Below are positions 52,604 through 59,995 of a stretch of DNA of 64,000 bases, piece after piece (within the stretch, counting starts at the first letter, position 1; the number at the start of each line of letters is the position of its first letter). The notes beneath the pieces are model-generated. The model made no database searches and was not told the origin of the DNA. It worked only from the letters and a program-made list of their open reading frames with translations. A program made the translations under genes and the position numbers. This DNA comes from Hymenobacter montanus (GTDB lineage: Bacteria; Bacteroidota; Bacteroidia; Cytophagales; Hymenobacteraceae): NCBI RefSeq assembly GCF_014699115.1, contig NZ_JACXAD010000013.1, forward strand, positions 62,001 through 126,000, given 5' to 3'.

Positions 52604-52647
52604 TTGCGAAAGCGCTCGAAGACCATGCACCAACAACCAAGCACCAA

Positions 52648-54045
52648 TTATGCTTTTACGGCTATTATTTCCTTAATATCGCCAATAATTTTCTGAGCCA
52701 GGTAGTCGGCCGTCGCGTTGGAATCGGACTCGGCGTAGATGCGAATAATCGGCTCGGTGTTGGACTTGCGCAGGTGCACCCACTCCTTGTCGAACTCAAT
52801 CTTTACCCCATCAATGGTATTCACCGGCTGCTTGGCGTAGCGCTTCTGCATTTGCACCAGCACGTTATCGGTGTCAATGTCGGGAGTTAGCTCTATTTTA
52901 TTCTTGGAAATAAAATAGCTGGGGTACGAGTTGCGCAAGCGGCTCATGGTTAATCCTGACTTGGCTAAATGCGTCAGAAACAGCGCGATGCCGACCAGAG
53001 CATCGCGGCCGTAGTGCAACTCGGGATAAATAATGCCCCCGTTGCCCTCGCCCCCAATCACGGCGTTGGTTTCTTTCATTTTGGTCACCACGTTCACCTC
53101 GCCCACGGCGGCGGCAGCGTATTGCCCACCGGCTTTCTCGGTTACATCGCGTAAGGCGCGGGTGCTGCTCAGGTTGCTCACGGTGTTGCCCCCCCCCAAC
53201 TGCTTGAGCACGTAGTCGGCCACGGTCACCAGCGTATATTCTTCGCCAAACATCTGGCCATTCTCGCTCACCAGGGCCAGACGGTCCACGTCGGGGTCCA
53301 CCACGATGCCCAGATCGAAGCCGCCCTTTTCCAGCACCCTGGCAATGTCGCGCAAGTGTTCAGGCAAGGGTTCGGGGTTGTGGGCGAAGTCGCCGGTGGG
53401 CTCGCAGTGCAGCTTCTCCACCGTGGTTACGCCCAGGGCTTCCAGCAGCAGCGGTACGGCAATGCCGCCCGACGAGTTCACGGCATCCACCACCACCCGG
53501 AAATTTCGGGCCCGAATGGCTTCCACGTCGACCAACGGCAGAGCCAGAATGGCTTTGATGTGCTTCTTGAGGAAGGTAGCATCGGTGGTATATTCCCCCA
53601 GCTTGGTAACGGACGCGAACTCAAAGCTTTCGCTTTCGGCCGAAGCCAGCACCTGCTGCCCATCAGCTTCAGAGATGAATTCGCCCTGGGCGTTGAGCAG
53701 CTTCAGCGCATTCCACTGCTTGGGGTTGTGCGAAGCCGTGAGGATGATGCCGCCCGCCGCTTTTTTGGCGGGAACCGCCATCTCTACCGTAGGGGTGGTG
53801 CTCAAGCCCAGGTCACAGACGTCGAGGCCCAACCCCTGAAGCGTGGCGGCCACCAGGCGGCTGACCATTTCGCCCGAAATACGAGCATCCCGTCCGATGA
53901 TGATCAGCTTACTTTCGGAGGCCTGGGTTTTCACCCACGTGCCATACGCGGCAGCATATTTCACTACATCGAGTGGCGTCAGGCCTTGCCCAACCGGCCC
54001 ACCGATAGTGCCACGAATGCCGGAAATTGATTTTATGAGAGTCAC
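52648..54045 (-). CDS. glmM: phosphoglucosamine mutase
   Basis: This 465-residue phosphohexomutase has the phosphoserine loop TASHNPKQWNALK, metal loop DPDVDRLAL, sugar loop GGEGNGG and phosphate-binding RKSNTEPIIRIY. It converts glucosamine-6-P to glucosamine-1-P for UDP-GlcNAc. The Bacteroidota form differs from E. coli GlmM and is also annotated phosphoglucomutase/phosphomannomutase, so the exact sugar is not certain. The start is GTG at 54045, with a consensus box (TAATTTTG, minus strand 54065-54072) 20 bases upstream. Confidence 0.9.
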   Translation of the reverse strand: MTLIKSISGIRGTIGGPVGQGLTPLDVVKYAAAYGTWVKTQASESKLIIIGRDARISGEMVSRLVAATLQGLGLDVCDLGLSTTPTVEMAVPAKKAAGGIILTASHNPKQWNALKLLNAQGEFISEADGQQVLASAESESFEFASVTKLGEYTTDATFLKKHIKAILALPLVDVEAIRARNFRVVVDAVNSSGGIAVPLLLEALGVTTVEKLHCEPTGDFAHNPEPLPEHLRDIARVLEKGGFDLGIVVDPDVDRLALVSENGQMFGEEYTLVTVADYVLKQLGGGNTVSNLSSTRALRDVTEKAGGQYAAAAVGEVNVVTKMKETNAVIGGEGNGGIIYPELHYGRDALVGIALFLTHLAKSGLTMSRLRNSYPSYFISKNKIELTPDIDTDNVLVQMQKRYAKQPVNTIDGVKIEFDKEWVHLRKSNTEPIIRIYAESDSNATADYLAQKIIGDIKEIIAVKA

Positions 54046-54064
54046 GGAGTCGTTTTTGAAAGCC

Positions 54065-54112
54065 CAAAATTAGGTACTGGCAACCGGTTAGCGACGTGGG
54101 CATCTATCTTTG
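54065..54112. promoter_or_regulatory. divergent promoter boxes of glmM and mazG
   Basis: TAATTTTG on the minus strand (54065-54072) faces glmM, and TATCTTTG on the plus strand (54105-54112) faces mazG. Both match TAnnTTTG exactly. The mazG box ends five bases before the ATG at 54118, so its mRNA is predicted to be leaderless or nearly so. Confidence 0.7.
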
Positions 54113-54117
54113 AAACA

Positions 54118-54975
54118 ATGGAAAACCCTGCTCCTACTTCTAGTACCCTGCTTACCAGCGCTCGTCGGCCGGCGCAACTGGCGGCCTTTGGCCGGCTACT
54201 CGATGTTTTAGACCGTCTGCGTACCGAATGCCCTTGGGATAAAAAACAAACCCTGCAAACGTTGCGCCACCTTACCATCGAGGAAACCTACGAAATCAGC
54301 GACGCCATCCTGCGCGACGACTTGCCAGACCTGAAAAAAGAGTTGGGCGACGTCATGCTGCACCTAGTCTTCTACGCCCGCATTGCCGCGGAGCAGGGCG
54401 CGTTCGACATTGCGGATGTGCTGAATGCCCAGTGCGAGAAGCTCATCTACCGCCATCCCCACATCTACGGCGATGCGCAGGCCGACAATGAAGACGCCGT
54501 TAAGCGCAACTGGGAGCAGCTTAAGCTACAGGAAAAGGGTACTGCTACCGGCGTACTGAGCGGCGTACCCACTTCGCTACCCGCCTTGGTAAAAGCCATG
54601 CGCATCCAGGAAAAAGCCCGCGGCGCCGGCTTCGATTGGGAGCACCCCGAGCAAGTTTGGGAAAAGGTAACAGAAGAATTAACAGAGTTTGGCGACGAGT
54701 ACCGCCACGGCCGGCCCGAGCAGATGAACGTAGAGCGGGCCGCTGAAGAGTTTGGTGATTTGCTGTTTTCTTTGGTCAACTTCGCCCGCTTCGCCGGCAT
54801 TAACCCCGAAGAAGCGTTGGAACGAACTAACCGCAAGTTTATCAGCCGCTTCCAGTACCTCGAAAGCGCTGCCGCCAGCCACGGGCAGCGCCTCGCCGAC
54901 CTCACGCTGGCGCAGATGGATGTGTACTGGAACCAAGCAAAACAGCTCCCTGCTCAACCTAAAGAAGGGAAGTAG
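54118..54975 (+). CDS. mazG: nucleoside triphosphate pyrophosphohydrolase MazG
   Basis: This 285-residue protein has two MazG domains. The N-terminal one has CPWDKKQTLQTLRHLTIEETYEISDAI and LKKELGDVMLHLVF; the C-terminal one has EEFGDLLFSLVNFARF. The E-rich EExxE/ExxD metal motifs are present in both. It hydrolyses (d)NTPs to monophosphates, including damaged ones. The last 22 bases overlap the end of a small minus-strand frame. Confidence 0.95.
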   Translation: MENPAPTSSTLLTSARRPAQLAAFGRLLDVLDRLRTECPWDKKQTLQTLRHLTIEETYEISDAILRDDLPDLKKELGDVMLHLVFYARIAAEQGAFDIADVLNAQCEKLIYRHPHIYGDAQADNEDAVKRNWEQLKLQEKGTATGVLSGVPTSLPALVKAMRIQEKARGAGFDWEHPEQVWEKVTEELTEFGDEYRHGRPEQMNVERAAEEFGDLLFSLVNFARFAGINPEEALERTNRKFISRFQYLESAAASHGQRLADLTLAQMDVYWNQAKQLPAQPKEGK

Positions 54976-55208
54976 CGTTGTTCCAATTCTGCGGCCGCTC
55001 TTACTGCCTTTCTAATGGCTTTGCCTAAGTTTTCTTTGGTCGGGCCATGCTTTTTGGTTAGGTTTGCCCGGCTAAGGGTTGCTTGAACTTCGCCAAGTGC
55101 CTTCTCAAAGTCTTTCATCAAAGCTTTAAGTTTGGCATGGAATAACTCGTTGTTCCTTTGTTGCGCGGTGCTTTCTACCTCAACTTTTTGCTTTTCCTTT
55201 ACCCACAC
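54954..55208 (-). CDS. small basic helical protein of unknown function
   Basis: This putative 84-residue protein has a GTG start. It is rich in Lys, Ala and Glu with amphipathic helices (AKLKALMKDFEKALGEVQATL and ENLGKAIRKAVRAAAELEQRY). The region is lower in G+C than its neighbours. The composition is protein-like, so it is listed although it is short. It lies between mazG and exbB on the opposite strand, and its end overlaps mazG by 22 bases. It could also be a chance frame. Confidence 0.5.
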   Translation of the reverse strand: MWVKEKQKVEVESTAQQRNNELFHAKLKALMKDFEKALGEVQATLSRANLTKKHGPTKENLGKAIRKAVRAAAELEQRYFPSLG

Positions 55209-55250
55209 AATTCAACTACTTCACTTAACAACCCCAAACACTCCGGAACA

Positions 55251-56132
55251 ATGGAACAGAAAAATGCCATGAATACGAGCCCCCGGCCCGCCGCAACGGC
55301 CGCCAAAGCCGACGCCCAAAGCAGTGGTGGAGCCTCGCTGTTCTCCGTCCTGGTTATTATCCTAGCCTTCATCCTCAGCGTTGTTGTATATAAATTCGTG
55401 CTGGGCGACGCTAGCCACTTTCAGGGTGGTAACAATGAAAACAATCCCAATCCTGGCGATTACCTCGGGGTGGTATTCAAAGGCGGCTTCATTGTACCCG
55501 TCCTGATGACCATGCTGCTCTGCGTTATCACCTTCTCCATCGAGCGGATGCTGACCATCAGCAAGGCCAAGGGTTCCAGAAGCATTGAGGCTTTTGTACG
55601 CACCATCCGGCAAAAGCTCAATACCAACGACATCACGGGCGCCCTTGCTGCCTGCGACCAGCAGAAAGGCTCGGTAGCCAACGTGGTGAAAGCTGGCTTG
55701 CTGAAGTACAACGAAATGGGCCGTGATCGCTCCATGCCCACCGACCAGCGGGTGTTGGCCATTCAGAAGGAAATCGAAGAAAGCACTGCCCTCGAGCTGC
55801 CCATGCTCGAGAAAAACCTGGTTATCATTTCCACGCTGGCCTCTATCGCTACCCTGGTTGGTCTGCTGGGTACGGTATTCGGGATGATCCGCGCTTTCGC
55901 CGCTCTGGCACAAGCTGGTACCCCCGACGCCGTCGCGCTGGCCAATGGTATTTCGGAGGCACTGATTAACACGGCCCTGGGTATCGGAACCTCGGCCCTG
56001 GCCATTGTAGCGTATAACTACTTCACCAGCAAAATTGATGAACTGACCTACAGCATCGACGAAGCCGGCTTCAGCATCATCCAGACCTTCGCTTCTCAGC
56101 ACGGCAACAGCACGGCTGCTCAGACGGCCTAG
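55251..56132 (+). CDS. exbB: ExbB/TolQ/MotA-family proton channel
   Basis: This 293-residue inner-membrane protein has three or more transmembrane segments: LFSVLVIILAFILSVVVYKFV, FIVPVLMTMLLCVITFSIERML, LVIISTLASIATLVGLLGTVFGMIRAF and a final LGIGTSALAIVAYNYF. GLLGTVFGMIRAF is the signature of the MotA/TolQ/ExbB channel. It supplies proton-motive force to TonB. The start at 55251 omits an unconserved extension. It heads the exbB-exbD-exbD-tonB cluster. Confidence 0.94.
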   Translation: MEQKNAMNTSPRPAATAAKADAQSSGGASLFSVLVIILAFILSVVVYKFVLGDASHFQGGNNENNPNPGDYLGVVFKGGFIVPVLMTMLLCVITFSIERMLTISKAKGSRSIEAFVRTIRQKLNTNDITGALAACDQQKGSVANVVKAGLLKYNEMGRDRSMPTDQRVLAIQKEIEESTALELPMLEKNLVIISTLASIATLVGLLGTVFGMIRAFAALAQAGTPDAVALANGISEALINTALGIGTSALAIVAYNYFTSKIDELTYSIDEAGFSIIQTFASQHGNSTAAQTA

Positions 56133-56276
56133 CTGCTTGGTTGCCAGTGGTAGGGAAGCAGAATAATTGCTTCCTGAGCATTCCTGGCGACAAACAGTAA
56201 GCTTTTCTGAGTGCACTAAAACGCGGGGCGATTCGTTCTCCGGAGTGAGTCGTCCCCTTTTTAACCCCACCTCGCA

Positions 56277-56909
56277 ATGCCTAAAGTAAAACCGCACCGT
56301 ACCTCGCCGTCGCTCGACATGACGCCGATGGTGGACCTGGCTTTCTTGCTGGTGACGTTCTTTATGCTCACCACCAAGTTCGCCCCTGAGGAGTCTGTGG
56401 TGGTCGACACGCCGTCCTCCATCTCGGAGCTGAAATTGCCCGAAAACAACGTTATTACGCTGACCGTCGACAAAAAGAAGCGGGTCTTTTTCGGCGTAGA
56501 CGCTAAGCAGACCAAGATTCAAGCGCTGCAGCGGGTCGGCGCCAAGTATGGCGTAACCTTCACTACCGCCCAAGCTAAAGAGTTCGGCGATTTGCCCAAC
56601 TTTGGGCTGCCCATCAGCCAGCTCGGCTCCTACCTCAACATGAGCAAGGAAGATCGCAAGCAGGTAAATGACCAACAGCCCGGTGTTCCGCTCGATTCAC
56701 TTAACAATCAACTCGTTGATTGGGTCTTGGAATCGCGCCGGGCCAACCAGGCCATTTTCCACAAGCCTACCTATATCGCCATCAAGGGCGATGGCGAGGC
56801 GGATGTACCGACCGTACAACAAGTGATTAAAGTCCTTCAGGAGAAGGATATCAATCGCTTCAACCTCATTACGGACATGGAAAATAAGCCGGTAGCCGCC
56901 GCTCGCTAA
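56277..56909 (+). CDS. exbD: ExbD-family protein, copy 1
   Basis: This 210-residue protein has a single N-terminal transmembrane helix, SLDMTPMVDLAFLLVTFFML. The helix contains the essential Asp of the proton path. The periplasmic part is longer than E. coli ExbD (about 140 residues), with an insertion around residues 80-150. It ends with DVPTVQQVIKVLQEKDINRFNLIT. It works with ExbB and a second ExbD. Two consecutive, unlike ExbD genes are typical of Bacteroidota TonB systems. Confidence 0.93.
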   Translation: MPKVKPHRTSPSLDMTPMVDLAFLLVTFFMLTTKFAPEESVVVDTPSSISELKLPENNVITLTVDKKKRVFFGVDAKQTKIQALQRVGAKYGVTFTTAQAKEFGDLPNFGLPISQLGSYLNMSKEDRKQVNDQQPGVPLDSLNNQLVDWVLESRRANQAIFHKPTYIAIKGDGEADVPTVQQVIKVLQEKDINRFNLITDMENKPVAAAR

Positions 56910-56966
56910 CCCCGAGCCCCTGCTACGAATGGCTTATTCATCCGTTTATTCCCTTATTTAAGTACC

Positions 56967-57503
56967 ATGGCAGAGATTCAACAAAAAGCCGATTCCGGTG
57001 GTAAAGGTGGAAAAAAGCGGGCCAAAAAGATGTCGACCAAAATCGACATGACTCCAATGGTGGACCTGGCCTTTTTGCTGCTCACCTTTTTTATGCTGAC
57101 GACCACCTTCGCCAAGCCCAACGTGATGCAGCTCACGATGCCGGTGAAGAAAACCAACGATGTGGAGGATACTAAGATCAAGGCTTCGCAAGCCATGACC
57201 ATCCTGCTGGGCAAGGACAATAAGGCATATTATTACTTTGGCCTCAATACACCGAACGACAAAACCGTGCCGAAGCCCGAGATGAAGGTGACGAACTTTT
57301 CGGCCAATGGCATCCGGCAGATCATCCTGACTCGCCAACGCCAGCAGCCCGAACCCATCATCCTCATCAAGCCAACCGATGATGCCAAGTATAAAAACAT
57401 GGTCGACATTCTGGACGAGATGAACATCACTAACCAGAAGAAATACGCGTTGGTGAAGGCTCCCAAAGAAGACCTGGACCTTATTAAAGAATCAGCCCTA
57501 TGA
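56967..57503 (+). CDS. exbD: ExbD-family protein, copy 2
   Basis: This 178-residue second ExbD has a Lys-rich N-terminus (GGKGGKKRAKKMSTK). The helix IDMTPMVDLAFLLLTFFMLTT again carries the functional Asp. The periplasmic domain ends KYKNMVDILDEMNITNQKKYALV. It overlaps the following tonB start by four bases (ATGA), so translation is coupled. It differs from copy 1 by lacking most of the insertion. The two may form a heteromeric ExbD pair. Confidence 0.93.
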   Translation: MAEIQQKADSGGKGGKKRAKKMSTKIDMTPMVDLAFLLLTFFMLTTTFAKPNVMQLTMPVKKTNDVEDTKIKASQAMTILLGKDNKAYYYFGLNTPNDKTVPKPEMKVTNFSANGIRQIILTRQRQQPEPIILIKPTDDAKYKNMVDILDEMNITNQKKYALVKAPKEDLDLIKESAL

Positions 57504-58327
57504 TGGATAACGCGCAAATTGCCAGGGCCAGCCTAAACGACATCGTTTTTGAAGGCCGCAACAAGGCATACGGGGCCTACGTGCTGCGCCGCCTGTACCA
57601 GCGCCACGTTACAAGGGCCCTGATTATAGCTACGGCGATATTCTCGTTGCTGGTGTTTTTTCCGCTCATCGCCCAGTATCTGAAAGATAAGCTGCCGAAG
57701 GAGCCCAAAAAGAACCTGCAGGAGAACGTCCTGATGGATGCGCCCCCGCTGGACGACACCAAGCCCCCACCCCCGCCCCCGCCCCCCGAGGCGCCCCCGC
57801 CCCCACCCCCCAAGCTCACCACCATCAAATTCACCCCTCCGGTAGTGAAAAAGGATGAAGAGGTGAAAAAGGAGGAAGTTCCAGATCAGGAGGAGCTGAA
57901 AGATAAAGCCGTATCTACCGTGACCGTTAAAGGCAACACGGACGCTCCGGACTTGAGCGAGCTCTCCGGCACGGGCGACAAAGTGGTGGAAGAAGTAGTA
58001 GAGAATAAAGTCTACACCTACGTGGAACAGATGCCCCAACTGCCGGGTGGCGGGGGCAATGCCGCCATCGTAGCAGCCATCCAAAAAGCCACTAAGTATC
58101 CTGCCCTAGCTCTGCGGAACCAAGTAGAAGGCCGCATCTTCGTCAGCTTCACGGTGGATGCCCAAGGTGACGTCTCGGATGTGAAAGTGGTAAAAGGCCT
58201 AGGCTCCGGCTTGGACGAGGAGACGATTCGGGCGGTAAAAACCCTGCCTAAGTTCATCCCAGGCAAGCAGAATGGCCGCTCCGTTAGCGTTTCGTTCACC
58301 GTGCCAATTACCTTTAAGATTCAGTAA
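57500..58327 (+). CDS. tonB: energy transducer TonB
   Basis: This 275-residue TonB has a cytoplasmic start (DNAQIARASLNDIVFEGRNKAYGAYVLRR) and a transmembrane helix at about 36-58. A Pro-rich spacer (residues 78-105) and acidic linker lead to the C-terminal domain VYTYVEQMPQLPGGGGN to FTVPITFKIQ. The N-terminal GRNKAYGAYVLR motif is characteristic of Bacteroidota. It couples the ExbB/ExbD motor to SusC/TonB-dependent receptors. A terminator follows. Its C-terminal domain is closely related to the stand-alone secreted protein at 32181. Confidence 0.95.
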   Translation: MMDNAQIARASLNDIVFEGRNKAYGAYVLRRLYQRHVTRALIIATAIFSLLVFFPLIAQYLKDKLPKEPKKNLQENVLMDAPPLDDTKPPPPPPPPEAPPPPPPKLTTIKFTPPVVKKDEEVKKEEVPDQEELKDKAVSTVTVKGNTDAPDLSELSGTGDKVVEEVVENKVYTYVEQMPQLPGGGGNAAIVAAIQKATKYPALALRNQVEGRIFVSFTVDAQGDVSDVKVVKGLGSGLDEETIRAVKTLPKFIPGKQNGRSVSVSFTVPITFKIQ

Positions 58328-58358
58328 CGCATTGTCCTGACGTAAGTCAGCACTTACC

Positions 58359-58404
58359 CGAAACCCCGAATTGGGCCTTACTGCTCGGTTCGGGGTTTTT
58401 CGTG
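58359..58404 (+). terminator. intrinsic terminator after tonB
   Basis: CGAAACCCCGAA and TTCGGGGTTTTTCG form a GC stem with T-tract, although the loop is large. It separates tonB from the PstS-like genes. Confidence 0.7.
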
Positions 58405-58678
58405 AGGCAGCGGTAGCAAATCTTATTGCCCGGTTACCGGGTTTGTATCCTCACCCGGTAAATCAGTTGGCTAGTATACCGCTTCACGGCCTGCAGTTCG
58501 GGCTTGTGCCACTTATTATATAAATAACGGAAATTTGTCGTTTAGAAAGGAAGCGGGCCGCGAGACGCCTGATTTTGGGCTATTTTGTGGCCTTGGCCCA
58601 GCCCACTAGCCGCTTATTTGGCCGAACCTTTGGTGGAAGTTTTATGGTTTATGGTATCTCTTTTTCGGTATTTTACTC
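58405..58678. other. intergenic region between tonB terminator and small membrane gene
   Basis: No gene is present. A small CCCGGTTACCGGG palindrome occurs near 58430. The right half becomes AT-rich and contains TATGGTATCTCTTTTTCGG, which might include a promoter for the next gene. Confidence 0.4.
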
Positions 58679-58951
58679 ATGCTTAACCTCCCTACAACTG
58701 AGGAACGACTTGGTAAGTCTCCTCAACGCTTAGTTCGTTACTTTGTGCTGGTCATGGCCTTGGTTTACCTTGGCCTCGGCATCTGGTTTTGGTATTCGGC
58801 CGACCAACCCTCAGTTGGCGGGCTCATCTCCTTAGGACCTACGGCCCGGCGCATCCTGGGCACGATCTTAATCCTTTACGGTCTGCTACGGTCCGGTCGG
58901 GTTTATCAGGATTACTTTCGAAAAAAATCTACTTTAGACGAACATGAGTAA
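58679..58951 (+). CDS. small two-helix membrane protein
   Basis: This 90-residue protein has two predicted transmembrane helices (FVLVMALVYLGLGIWFWY and RRILGTILILYGLLRSGRVY). It ends in an acidic DEHE tail. It overlaps the following PstS-like gene by eight bases, so the two are translated together. No family is recognised. Similar small membrane proteins sit in this position in related genomes, as far as I recall. Confidence 0.7.
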   Translation: MLNLPTTEERLGKSPQRLVRYFVLVMALVYLGLGIWFWYSADQPSVGGLISLGPTARRILGTILILYGLLRSGRVYQDYFRKKSTLDEHE

Positions 58952-59939
58952 GCCCATTCACCTTTTAACTACCGGCGCGGCCGTAGCACTGGCTGGTGCC
59001 ATCACCTTCGTCTCCTGCAATGGTCCTGGTTCGCCCGGCGCTCAGGACACGCCTACAAGCGGCACCGTAGCAGTGAGCGTAGATGAAACCTTTGCACCTA
59101 TTCTGCAAGCACAAATCGACACGTTCTCCAAGCTTTATCCCAATGCGCACGTCAAGATGAGCTTCCAGCCCGAAGAAAAGGTGATGCTGGACTTAATCAA
59201 CGATAAGGTGAAGCTAGCTGTGGTTTCGCGGGAGCTGAACGCGGAAGAAAAGGCTGATTTTGTCAAGCAGAACATCGTACCACGTACTACGCGCATCGGC
59301 ATTGACGGCCTGGCCATTGTGCTGAATCGAGCCAACCCCGATTCGCTGCTCACCATAACCCAACTGGCGGATATCTTCACGGGGAAGATTAGTACCTGGG
59401 GCCAGGTGAGCAACCGGAAGGCCCTGGGGGCCATCAATGTGGTTTTCGATGCGAACCACAGCAGTACTGCCCGCTTCGTGCGCGACTCCGTAACGCGCGG
59501 AGCGGCGCTGACCACACGGGTATTTGCGGCTACGTCGAACCCGGCCTTGCTCGACTATGTTGCCACCCACCCCAGTGCCATCGGTATTGTGGGAGTGAAC
59601 TGGATTTCGGACCGCGACGACCCGGCTGCCATGAAGTTTGCCAATAAGGTGCGCGTAGCCAGCATCACGGCCCGGCCCAATCCCAAGCCCGATGACTACA
59701 TTCAGCCCTACCAGGTGTACCTGGCCGAAAAGACTCCCGCACAGCTAGCCGAACACCCGGATTTGCAAAACTACCCGCTTCGGCGTAACCTTTACATTAT
59801 TAGCCGGGAAGCGCGGGCGGGCTTAGGCACGGGGTTTGCCTCGTTTGTGGCGGGGAAGAACGGGCAGTTAATATTTCAAAAATCGGGTCTACTCCCCGCC
59901 CAAATGCAGGCCCGCATCGTGACGACCCCTAAACTGTAA
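58944..59939 (+). CDS. PstS-like phosphate-binding lipoprotein
   Basis: This 331-residue substrate-binding lipoprotein has lipobox FVSC (Cys25). The fold is that of PstS: VAVSVDETFAPILQAQIDTFSKLYPNA, LAVVSRELNAEEKADF, GIDGLAIVLNRANP with LADIFTGKISTWGQV, and the late RRNLYIISREARAGLGTGFASFVAGKNGQ. The segment before SSTARFVRD, DANHSSTARF, is the phosphate-binding type. No permease or ATPase genes are near. It is grouped with the TonB cluster and a TPR protein, so it may serve another role in Bacteroidota. Confidence 0.85.
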   Translation: MSKPIHLLTTGAAVALAGAITFVSCNGPGSPGAQDTPTSGTVAVSVDETFAPILQAQIDTFSKLYPNAHVKMSFQPEEKVMLDLINDKVKLAVVSRELNAEEKADFVKQNIVPRTTRIGIDGLAIVLNRANPDSLLTITQLADIFTGKISTWGQVSNRKALGAINVVFDANHSSTARFVRDSVTRGAALTTRVFAATSNPALLDYVATHPSAIGIVGVNWISDRDDPAAMKFANKVRVASITARPNPKPDDYIQPYQVYLAEKTPAQLAEHPDLQNYPLRRNLYIISREARAGLGTGFASFVAGKNGQLIFQKSGLLPAQMQARIVTTPKL

Positions 59940-59995
59940 GCGTACTTCACCCGTACCCATTTTCAATTTCGCTTTTATCATCTTTTTTCTTTATT

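Noticed and set aside
52401..52640. Repetitive 79-codon frame through the heptamer array
   Set aside because: Exists only because the repeat has no stops; it is out of frame with the desulfurase.
55362..56675. 437-codon minus-strand frame across exbB and exbD
   Set aside because: Antisense to two unmistakable membrane proteins; an artefact of high G+C.
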